The notes beneath the pieces were generated by a model. That model saw nothing but the letters and a program-made list of their open reading frames with translations, made no database searches and had not been told where the DNA came from. From contig NW_005201231.1 of assembly GCF_000372725.1 (NCBI RefSeq), forward strand, positions 296,246-360,245: DNA of 64,000 bases, read 5' to 3'. A program made the translations under genes and the position numbers. This DNA is from Emiliania huxleyi CCMP1516 (taxonomy: Eukaryota > Haptophyta > Isochrysidales > Noelaerhabdaceae). Positions 41,981 through 51,600 of the stretch are shown in pieces. Within the stretch, counting starts at the first letter, position 1. Each line of letters begins with the position of its first letter.

Positions 41981-43944
41981 CTGGTAGAACAGCCGTTTGA
42001 CCGCGTTGCACCACCCGCCGAAGGTTTCAAACAGGTCTACTGAAGAAAGAATTTAGAAATTCTTGGCACAGGCCCCTCTCACAGCTGAAGAAAGAAAAGA
42101 AGGAAGACAGGTCTACTGAGGCGGCGCGACCTCGCTGGCCGCGATTTCTTTTCTCCTTAGGTTTTCGAGGTGGATACAGTTGTATATCCTTTGGCCGCGT
42201 TGGGTTCTTTTGAGCTAGCCTTCGATGCGCTCTTGCGCTCCTCGGACCTCGAGCGCAATCCATAAGTAGGAGACGCCCACTGTCGCCATAGATTCTCAGG
42301 CGCCTGATCTCTCTCAGCAAAGCGATGGCCTATACCTGGTACGAGTTCAGATGCGCGCCCGGCAGAAGACAGACGCGTGTGATGCCGCATGCAGTGGAAT
42401 GCGCACAGTCCACAGAGAACGGACGGCAAGAGATGGCAAGGGAAGGAAGAGAAACGGCTGGTGAAGCTCAGTTCATGGCGTAGTATTGCGTAAGCAACCG
42501 CGGTCACTCACCATCCACGGCAAGAGTCACGGTGAATGCTGCCGCATAAAGCAACAGAGTCGACGCGCTTGGCGCGACGGTCTTGTCGCGGTTCACGACT
42601 TGACGTTGCACACGGTCATAGGCGCAGGATCTATTTGGCGAGTCTCAAGCAGCGAAAGTAGGCGCGAGAAATTAATGTCGATCCTGAGATCTCAATTTTG
42701 GCGCTAGTTTCGTTTTCTGGTACATCACGACGACTTGCTTGGGTCTCATGTAGCTCGACGGCTCTTCGACGGCGGGGTCTTTCTGGTTGGATCAGACAGT
42801 GCTATCAGTCAATCGGCGGAGCGCGGGTGCTGCGCTTCTCCCCGCCCGCGACCGGCGAGCGACCGAGTCCGGCGACGGGTCGGTCGGGGTGTGGGGTGAC
42901 CGGCAGTCGCGCTCCCAATACGTGCATCACTTTTGTGACAGGTCTCAGACTTTGAGCGGCCATATCTCGGTAACTATTGATGGTCCACCTGAATGAAAAC
43001 TCTTCGGATTTGGAACGGGCGCCCGGCGCCCGTTCGAATGGCGATGAGTTCTCCGGGGCGGCGCGGGGGGGAGTAGTGTATTGTGTAATTAGGGGGTAGA
43101 CAGCGGAAGAAAGAAAGAAAGAAAGAAAACAGACACGCCAAACGAGGGATGGGACGAGGACAGGGTCCCCACCTGCACGAGCAGGATTTTGGAAGAACGA
43201 TCAGGGGGACAGGTGGGGCTCTCCTGCTCCTGACAGCGGACAGCACCAAGATCCACTAGTTTGGGATTTTTTAATTTGCTTGACTCTGAAAAGCTCGCGC
43301 TGTGGTCGCCGCAGACTGGCTCCGGCTTGACGGGCGCATGGAGACGTGATGCCTCCATGCGCCCGTCGAGTCAAAATCGACATGCGAGGCGAGCTTTGGC
43401 CCGCCAGAGGGATAGGCGGCGTTTTGGGCGACAACAGCGCTGCGACCGCGAAGTGGCAGTGGACATGCTCCCATGTTGCCGACGCGGCGCCGGAGTGGCC
43501 GGCGCTGCTCGCCGCGACCACGACGGCTACTCTGATACTCTGGGCCGACCCGTCCTACCCGACGGTGGCACTCTTCCACGTCTCGCTCATGAGAAAAATT
43601 CTGAAACGGCGTGCAGCAGAGTCACCGACGAGTCGGTCCGCGTGCCTCCTCGTGTCCCAATCCGTTCTCACACATCCATAAACTCACTTTGGCCCCACTG
43701 AAGCCTCAATCCTGTCCACCCCCTACGCGGCGCCCTAGTCGCTAGCGAGTGAAAGCCGTAATGTCTAATGTGGGGCGCCGTCGGCGTCGCGTGGGACCGT
43801 GGGTAAGAGCGGCGCGACAGGTGAGGGTCGGGGGAGGGCGCTGCCGCCCGATTTCTTTTTGTTTATTCTAATGAGAAAAAACTCCTGCGGTTTCCATTGA
43901 GTTTTTCTCTCTTTTTCCGCGAGGCGAGACGAAGGCACCCCCCC
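41981..43944. other. Intergenic region
   Basis: Contains the inverted leader motif (42161-42207), a repeat of GCGACCGGCGAGCGAGTCCG-type sequence shared between 41608 and 42848, a perfect 15-bp-arm hairpin at 43329-43367, and an AAAG run at about 43108-43127. Frames at 43201-43681 look partly protein-like on both strands but have no signature. Confidence 0.5.
43329..43367. repeat. Perfect hairpin, 15-bp arms
   Basis: GACGGGCGCATGGAG at 43329-43343 pairs perfectly with 43353-43367 around a 9-nt loop. Confidence 0.9.
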
Positions 43945-44199
43945 TCAGATGGCGGCGGCGGCGGCGAGCAGAAGCGCCGCAAACACGCCCGCCGTCCGCG
44001 CCACCTTCGGCCGCCCGCCGTCCGCGTCGCCGCCTCGGCTCGCCTCGCGCTCGCGAAGGGCGGCCAGCTTCGCGCGCAGCGCCGCCAGGCCGCCGCCACC
44101 CTCCCTGGACTCGGGCCCCGCTGCCGCCGCTCCAGGCTCCGAGGCCGCTGCCGTCGCCGCGTCGCCGCTCGCACCTCCTCCTCCTCCTCCTCCGCCGCC

Positions 44200-44238
<39 letters not shown>

Positions 44239-44991
44239 CGCTGCCCTCGCTGGCTCAGGCGCGTGCTGCGGCTTCTCCCAGCTCGTCTCGCCCGACTCCT
44301 CGTTCCAGTAGTACGTGCGGCCGCTCTCCTTGTCCAGTGCGGCGCGCCACGGCGAGGGAGTGTCGGGCGGAGAGCCGCGCGAGGGCGGGGAGGGGGCGCG
44401 GCGCGCGCTGCCACCGCGCGCGGACGCGTCCTCGCGCGCGGCGCGGGAAGGGAGGGGAGGCAGCAGCGCGCGGCCGCGTGCTGCGAGAGACGAGGCGTTG
44501 AGAGCGCGCGGCCTGCGCCGGACCTCCGCCTGAACGACCGCCCGCTCCGCCGCTGCGCCCGCCGCCTTGCCCGCCGCCTGGCCTGCCTCCGCGTCGGCTG
44601 CCTCGTCCGTCGCACGCACCGCCGCCCGATCCACCTTCCGGCCGCGTTGCGGCGCCGCCTCGCCGAGCTCGCCGAGCAGAAGCAGCTCCGACTCGGCCGC
44701 GGCGCGCATGGCGCGGTCGCGCAGCTGGCGGCGGACGCGCTGCGCCCGCGGGTCGCCGGCCGCCGCCGCGTCCGCGGTCGCGCAGTCCAGCCGTAGCCTC
44801 GCCGCCAGCCGGGCCGCGCCGCACCGCAACAGCAGCCGGTGCGTCGCCCGCGCCGGCGGGGCGAGGCGCGCCGTGGCGGCCTCGTGGACGACGTCGCGCA
44901 CCTCCGAGTTGGAGAGGTAGCTCACCTGGACCCTCGAGGGGACAGCGAGCGCGGCGAGCAGGAAAAGCGTGGCAGACATGGACACCAGCAC
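43945..44991 (-). CDS. Secreted or membrane-anchored WW-domain protein
   Basis: 348 residues. MSATLFLLAALAVPSRVQVS (from residue 5) is a signal peptide. A helical Ala/Arg-rich region follows (about 40-170). The WW domain is SPWRAALDKESGRTYYWNEE through SGETSWEKP (about residues 212-240), with both Trp, the YYW centre and the final Pro. Then come a poly-Gly stretch, a short coiled coil (LAALRAKLAALREREASRGG) and a hydrophobic C-terminal tail (TAGVFAALLLAAAAAI) that could be a GPI signal or tail anchor. WW domains normally bind Pro-rich ligands inside the cell, so a secretory-route WW domain is unusual. A Pro-rich surface protein is encoded at 48622-54581, but a link is speculation. Confidence 0.65.
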
Positions 44992-45050
44992 CGGCAGACG
45001 AGCCGCCGCCTCCCAGCACCTTCGAGCCGGTACCTGAGCCCCTCGGCGGC

Positions 45051-45727
45051 GTGAAGCGCTACGCGACCAACTCCGCCGAGTACAGGAAGGCCTTCTGGGA
45101 GGTCTTCCACTCCGTCCCCAAGGCGCGCGCCATGTCCGTGGACGGCGTCAGCTACGAGGAGCTCGAGTTCCTGCACTACTCGGGCCCGGACGTGAGGGAG
45201 ATCCTGTTCGACATCGTGGCCGCCATCAACCAGGGCAGGGTGCACGACAGCGCCGCCGCGCTCTGGGGCGACCTCCAGCTGCTCGGGATCGAGAAGCGAG
45301 ACGACATGGGCAACGTCACCGGCACCCGCCCCATCGGCATCCCTGCAGCCATCCGCCGCCTCGCCAACCGGGTCCTCATGAAACACCGCAGCTCTGACAT
45401 GTGCGACCTGTTTACCGGCCGCACCGCCGACTCGCGCCGCCTCATTGTCGACGACATGCGCGAAATCTGCCGCCGCCCGCTCGCGGAAGGCGGCCTGGGC
45501 ATGTCGGAGGAGGAGGCGGAGGCGCGCGTCAAGGACTGCAACATCCCTCTGCAGGTTGGCGTGGGCCTCGCAGGCGGCGCCGAGGTCGCCGTGCAGCTTC
45601 TGTCAGAGCACCTGCGGCGCAACCCGGGCCACGCCGTCGCCTCGGACGACAAGAAGAACGGCTTCAACTCCATCTCACGAGAGGCCATCTTTGCTGGCCT
45701 GCGTCGCTGGTACCCCGAGCTCATCCC
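45051..45727 (+). mobile_element. Reverse transcriptase fragment (retrotransposon remnant)
   Basis: The frame (RYATNSAEYRKAFWEVFHSV ... ) contains RPIGIPAAIRRLANRVLMKH, the RT fingers segment IPLQVGVGLAGGAEVAVQLL, and motif A as ASDDKKNGFNSISREAIFAG with its catalytic Asp. This pattern is typical of non-LTR-type retroelements. The ORF loses similarity after WYPELIPHWE at about 45727, where a short CA run and palindromic sequence begin, so the catalytic YxDD region is missing. No in-frame ATG begins it; the 5' end is probably also truncated. Confidence 0.7.
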
Positions 45728-45786
45728 ACACTGGGAACCACACACACACACATGCGCCGAGCGCCGGAACTGGTTGCCCCCCACCC

Positions 45787-45808
45787 GTCGAACACGGCCG
45801 TGTTCGAC
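45787..45808. repeat. 22-bp perfect palindrome
   Basis: Two head-to-head copies of GTCGAACACGG (45787-45797 and its reverse complement); the half-site GTGTTCGACG recurs at 45811 and 45831. Confidence 0.9.
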
Positions 45809-45894
45809 GCGTGTTCGACGCTCTGCCCCCGTGTTCGACGGGGGTGCTGGACGGCGCGGGGGGCTTGCCCTCCGCGCCGTCCGAGGTTGCGGGG

Positions 45895-46623
45895 ATGGCC
45901 ACCAACCAAGCCGTGGGCGCCGGACCATCGGCCTCCACGGCGGCAACGTCTTCAGCAACCCCAGCTCCTCTGTATGTGCCGCACACCTGGCGCGGCGTGC
46001 CCTATGGAGCGCCGGCGCTGCAGGCGACAAAGCACCGGTTCCCTTGCATTGGCGCGAGGTGTGCCGCTCAGTCGATGATACACGACCCGCCGACCCTCTG
46101 CCAGCCCTACTTCGACTCCAGTCGCGAGCCCGGGGACAGGTACCGCTTTCAGAGGATGTGCGGGGCGTGTTGGAACGCTGGCGCGCAGCTGTGGTACTCG
46201 GCGGCAGAGGCGGCACAGGCGGCTGCGACTGCAGCGGCGGCTGCGAGCGCGGCGGCCATTAGTGCGGAGCTCGACGCGATCCCCGATGCAGTGCTGGAGG
46301 TGGCGGTGCGGCAGGCAGAGGGAGGCGAGGCGGCGGCGGCTTCAGACGACGACGCATTGCCGCCCGACGACAGCTATCTTGCCGCCGCGTCGGGAGACGA
46401 GGCGGAGGACGCCGAGCCGCTGCCGCCGCCGCCGCCGCTACCACCGCCGTCTGACCAGCCGCAGCCGGCGCCCCTCGTCGTGCCACCCCCGCCGCTTCCG
46501 CTCACCGATGAGCAACGGTCGGCCGCACCAGTGGCGTCACCGTCCCATCTCTCCACCGCATCTCCGCAGCCCGAGCCGGAGTACATGTCGACGGACGACG
46601 AGCGTGGCTTGGCCAAGCGGTGA
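45895..46623 (+). CDS. ORF with possible zinc-binding Cys cluster and acidic Pro-rich tail
   Basis: 242 residues from MATNQAVGAG. A middle segment has Cys pairs (FPCIGARCAAQ, TLCQPYF, RMCGACWNAG) that could bind zinc. This is followed by an Ala-rich helix and an acidic, Pro-rich C-terminus (ASDDDALPPDDS, poly-Pro, STDDERGLAKR). It directly follows the RT fragment and palindrome, so it may be a gag-like or accessory protein of a mobile element. Family not recognised. Confidence 0.4.
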   Translation: MATNQAVGAGPSASTAATSSATPAPLYVPHTWRGVPYGAPALQATKHRFPCIGARCAAQSMIHDPPTLCQPYFDSSREPGDRYRFQRMCGACWNAGAQLWYSAAEAAQAAATAAAAASAAAISAELDAIPDAVLEVAVRQAEGGEAAAASDDDALPPDDSYLAAASGDEAEDAEPLPPPPPLPPPSDQPQPAPLVVPPPPLPLTDEQRSAAPVASPSHLSTASPQPEPEYMSTDDERGLAKR

Positions 46624-48621
46624 CGGAGGCGATCGGAGCGCTCCGCGAGGCGGGATGAAGAAGGGGCTCGCTGGTGGCCCTTTTTTGTGTGTCTCGTTTC
46701 GTTTTCCCCGCCGTCTACGTACCGTCTTCCGTGTCCCCGGTGTGGGACAGGGGGGTGGGGGCGCGCGCCCTGCGCGGTACTCTGACTCCTGTCGCATCAG
46801 ACCTCAGCGCCGCAACCCTGTAAAACCGTGTAACAAACGGGTAACCCCCTTACGTCCCGGCGCTCCCTGGAGCTGTAGCCGGCACAAGCGCTACCCCGCA
46901 CACACACCGGCACACGGGGAGAGGGGTCACGCCCTCAGTCCCCGACCAACGGGCAGGCAGCCCTCTCATGCTAGCGGCTAAAGAGCCGTACACGGCTTTA
47001 GCGCCTCGCTATCCTTGCCGTCTCTCCCCGCGGCCTCCGCATACGTTGCGGTCGCGGCGGCGTCACATCACCGCCTTCATCGCCCCCATCGCCTCGAGAA
47101 GTTGCCCATCGACTTGCGGAGGATCTGCAGCGGGGTAAACTCTTGAGGCACGGGACGCCGATCACGCCCCAGTCGTGTCCGGCTTGGATTACAATGTGGG
47201 AGCCGACCGAATTGTCGGGCGCCAGCGTTTCGTCGTCCATCGTGGTCACGGGCATGGGCGGCCCCAGGCGGGAAGCGGACTGCATTGCCCTGCCGAGGTG
47301 GAATTGCTGCTCCTTCAGCACCTCAAAGTGGCCCGTCATCATCCAACACTTCTTGGGCCGCGGGCCGCGTCCTCCGGCGTCATCAGCGCGGGGGAGACAA
47401 GGATGCTCTTGCCGGTCCACTCCTCCTCCGTGAGGTACGTTTTGATGCCGCTCATTTCCAGGTCGCCCCAGAGCGGCGGGCGGTTGTGCTGCCGTTAAGG
47501 AGGTTGCCCGGGTACGAGGCGGGTCCAGCCGTCACTAGTGCCGGGCGTCATCAAGGGCAAGCACAACCTCGAGCACCTCTCCCGAGCCAACGTCGAGTAC
47601 CTGACCCGTGCGCTCCCCCCCCCCTCCAGCACACACCCGCCGCGCCGCTGATCAGGCACCCTTCCCGACGACGGCACCTCGGACACGGCGTCGACGCGGT
47701 TGAAGGCGCACGGGCTGCCAAGCCAGCTGGCCAAGAGCCCCAACCTGCTCTGCGAGGAGTTGCGCGCGCGCGAGGCCGAGTGGCGGCTGCATGCGTCGCT
47801 GCGCGAGGTCAAGTTGACGCGCTACCGCCACGGGCGGGCTCACGCCACAGCGACGCCACGTGCCGCCGGACCGCCACCTCGGTCGTGAGAGCGATTGGGA
47901 GGTCGGGGCCGAGAGTGATAACCTACTCACCTGCCTCGTTTGTCGCATCAGGATCAAGCTCATCCTGAAGATGGAGGGCGGGCACTTCATCTTCCGCGGC
48001 GCCGACGGACGGCGCCCCCGCCTGTCACCGTCTCGGCCCCAGGGGGTGTCAAGTATGTTACATCATAAAGTCGCCGAAGATTGCCGCTCAAGAAGCAGCA
48101 AAGAGAACCGGGAACAGGAGGATGCTGAGGCGGCGATTGGTTTGCTGAGCATGAGGAGGATCGATCGCCCGCCGCAGGCGAAGAAAATTTGGGGCTGCGC
48201 CATATCGTTATCACGGTGCGGGAGCCTCTCTCTGAAACTCGGCCCCAGGCCGTGCCACGTGCCACGGGCACGGCCGACTTAGCCGATGTAAGAGGCTCCC
48301 GCTGATGCCGCGCAAGCACTCCAGCGTGGCTAGCCACACTTAGACCCGCTAGGCCTCGAGGTGTACGAGGCTAGAACTTAGACTACTACCCAACTAGAGT
48401 ACAGTGCTACTGTCGTACTCTGGTTCTCTATATAAGCTACAACACATCTTTTGGGGTTCTTGTTCTGCACCGCGCAGCGTGGAGTCTGTGTGCTCTTGGG
48501 CGCGTTTACGGTTTCCCCCCGCCCGTCTCTGGAGGTCGCCTTCGTTCACGATCCTCTCGAAACGATAGACAATACACAATGATTCAAGCCCAGTGCTGAC
48601 GCAGAGCGTGCTGCGTGGTTA
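46624..48621. other. Degraded coding remnants, no clear gene
   Basis: Minus strand 47480-47090 reads in pieces as MSGIKTYLTEEEWTGKSILV, KKCWMMTGHFEVLKEQQFHL and VPQEFTPLQILRKSMGNF, broken by frame changes. Plus strand 47540-48030 reads PGVIKGKHNLEHLSRANVEY, then LKAHGLPSQLAKSPNLLCEE and RIKLILKMEGGHFIFRGADG. Both look like fragments of real proteins, so exons or a pseudogene are likely on one strand, but I cannot assign a family or decide the strand. A short stem (GCTAAAGAGCCGT / ACGGCTTTAGC) is at 46975-47000. Confidence 0.4.
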
Positions 48622-51600
48622 CTAGCAGTACGTCCACCAGATCGTTCTGAAGGATTCGGCGCGAGTGCAGTCGGCCGAGACCAGGCAGTAGCCCTGTGAA
48701 ACCGCAGTGGCCCCGGTGCACGCAGAAGTGCAAGGGCAAGCTTGCACAGGGCGCTGTTGCGGCGAGAGCAGCGGCTGGGGCGGTGACGGCCAGGGTGGCA
48801 AAGATGGCTGCGACGGAGAGGGCGGTATGGGCGGTAGCGGAAAGGGAGGCACTGTTAACGGTTGCGGCGGAGGCGCTGATGGTGGCGGCTGCACAGGTGG
48901 CCAACGGGGAGAGGGCGGCGCGGGAGAGGGCGGCGGAGAGGGCAAGGGCGGCGGCGGCGGCGAGGGCGGCGGCGGCGAGGGCGGTTGAGACGGAGAGGGC
49001 GACGGCGGCGGCGGCGGCGGCGGCTGCGGAGGAGTTGGCGGCAGCGGAGGAGGTGGCGAGTGTGACGGCGGCGGCGAAGGAGAGTGCGGCGGCGGCGACA
49101 GAGGCGATGGTGGCGGTGGCGACGTGGGCGGCGGTGGCGAGGGAGAAGGCGGCGGCGCCGGCGGAGGCGAGGGCGGCGGAGAGGGAGACGGCGGCGGCGG
49201 CGGCGGTGGCGAGGGCGGCGGTGGCGAGGGCGGCGGCGAGGGCGAGGGCGGCGGCGGCGACGGAGAGGGCGGAGAGGGCGGCGGGGGCGGCGGCGGCGGC
49301 GGCGAGGGAGAGGGCGGGGGTGATGGCGAGGGCGATGGACCCAAAGGCGGCGGCGGCAACGGTGGTGGCGGCGGAGGCGGAGGCGAGGCCAGAGGCGGTG
49401 CCGTCACTGTGATCTGAGCATTCATGCAGTCAGGGGACGAGCAAAAGTAGGGTACTCGCGGCGGCGGCGGCGGCGGCGGCGAAGGAGTGGGCGGCGGCGG
49501 AGGAGGTGGCGAGTGTGGCGGTGGCGAGGGAGAGTGCGGCGGCGGCGGCAGAGGCGACGGTGGCGGTGGCGGCGCGGGCAGCGGTGGCGACGGAGAAGGC
49601 GGCGGCGGCGGAGGCGAGGGCGGCGGAGAGGGAGACGGCGGCGGCGGCGGCGGTGGCGAGGGCGGCGGTGGCGAGGGCGGCGGCGAGGGCGAGGGCGGCG
49701 GCGGCGGCGGAGGCTGGGGCGGTGGTGGCGAGGGCGGCGGCGACGGAGAGGGCGGCGGCGGCGGCGGCAGCGGCAGCGGCGGCGAGGGAGAGGGCGGGGG
49801 TGATGGCGAGGGCGATGGACCCAAAGGCGGCGGCGGCAATGGTGGTGGCGGCGGAGGCGGAGGCGAGGCCGGAGGCGGTGCCGTCACTGTGATCTGAGCA
49901 TTCATGCAGTCGTGGGACGAGCAAAAGTAGGGGTACTCGCCGGGCTCATCGAAGGTGTACGAGTATGTTGCGCCACTCTCGAGCCACGGCGACGCGAACT
50001 GAAAGTCGAAGAACGGGCGCGTCCCGCTCACAATGTCGTAACCGGCGTCCCCAGCGGAGAGCCACGTCACCGTGTCGCCCACATGGATTATGAGCGAGGC
50101 GTTGGGGCAGTCGCCGCTCGGCCCAATGCACGAGCCGCACGAGGCAGCCGACCAACGGATCACGTGCAGGCGACTCTCCATGTACACATCCGTCGAGCGC
50201 GCTGCTGTTGCTGCAGCGCGCTCCGCTTCTAGCAAGGACACTGACAGGAGCGTGGGTGGCGGCCGGGGTGAGGGCGGCGGCGGAGAAGGCGATGGAGGCG
50301 GTGGCGAGGGTGGTGGAGAGGGAGAGGGCGGCGGCGGCGGCGGTTGCGAGGGCGGCGGTGGCGAGGGTGGCGGCGACGGAGAGGGCGGCGGCGGCGGCGG
50401 TGGCGAGGGCGGCGGTGGCGAGGGTGGCGGCGAGGGAGAGGGCGGCGGCGGCGGCGGCAGCGGCGGCGGCGGCGATGAGGGCGGCGGCGGCGACGGAGAG
50501 GGCGGCGATGGCGAGGGGGGTGGAGGCGGCAGTGGCGAGGGCGGCGGCGGAGGCGGCGGCGATGGAGAGGGCGGCGACGGAGAGGGCGGCCTCGGAGAGG
50601 GCGGCCTCGGAGAGGGCGGTGGAGGCGGCAGTGGCGAGGGCGGCGGCGGAGGCGGCGGCGGCGGCGACGGAGAGGGCGGCGACGGAGAGGGCGGTGGCGG
50701 CGAGGGTTGTGGCGGTGAGGGCGGCGGTGAGGACGGCAGTGAGGGCGGCAGTGAGGGCGGTGCTGTGGGTGGTGGCAGTGAGGGTGGCGGCGGCGCTGGC
50801 GGCGAGGGCGGCGGCGGTGAGGGGGGCGTTGGTGGTGAGGGCAGTGTCGAGGGTGGCGGCGTCGACGGCAGCGGCGGCCGCGAGGGAGGCGGCGAGGGCG
50901 GCGGCAAGGGCTGCGGCGAGGGCGGCGGTGGCGCAGGTGGTGGCGGCGAGGGCGGTGGAGGTGAAGGCGGCGGCGGTGAGGGTGGTGGCGGTGAAGGCGG
51001 CGGCGGTGAGGGTGGTGGAGGAGCGGGAAGCGGCGGCGTGGGTGGGGGCGGCGCGGGAAACGGCGGTGGCGGCGTTGGCATTAGCGGCGATGGCGAGGGC
51101 GACGGCTGCGCGGGCGGCGGCGGCGAGGGCGGCGGCGTTGTGGGCGGCGGCGAGGGAAAGGGAGGTGGCGGCGGCGGTGGCGGTGGCGGCGGCGGCAAGG
51201 GTGGCAGCGACGGAGAGGGCGGTGAGGGCGGCGGCAGCGACGGAGAGGGCAGCCTCGGAGAGGGCGGTGGAGGCGGCAGTGGCGAGGGCGGAGGCGGAGG
51301 CGGCGGCGGCGGCGAGGGCGAGGGCGGCGGCGGCGAGGGCGGTGGCGGCGAGGGCGGTGGCGGCGAGGATGAAGGCGGCGGCGGTGAGGGTGGTGGAGGA
51401 GCGGGAAGCGGCGGCGTGGGCGGTGGCGGCGCGGGAAACGGCGGTGGCGGCGTTGGCAATAGCGGCGGTGGCGAGGGCGACGGCTGCGCGGGCGGCGGCG
51501 GCGAGGGCGGCGGCGTTATGGGCGGCGGCGAGGGAAAGGGAGGTGGCGGCGGCGGTGGCGGGGGCGGCGGCGGCGAGGGTGGCAGCGACGGAGAGGGCGG

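Noticed and set aside
43271-43681. Possible second NYN-like gene (frame containing YPSGG)
   Set aside because: Only a five-residue resemblance to the ORF at 41085; the remaining motifs are absent.
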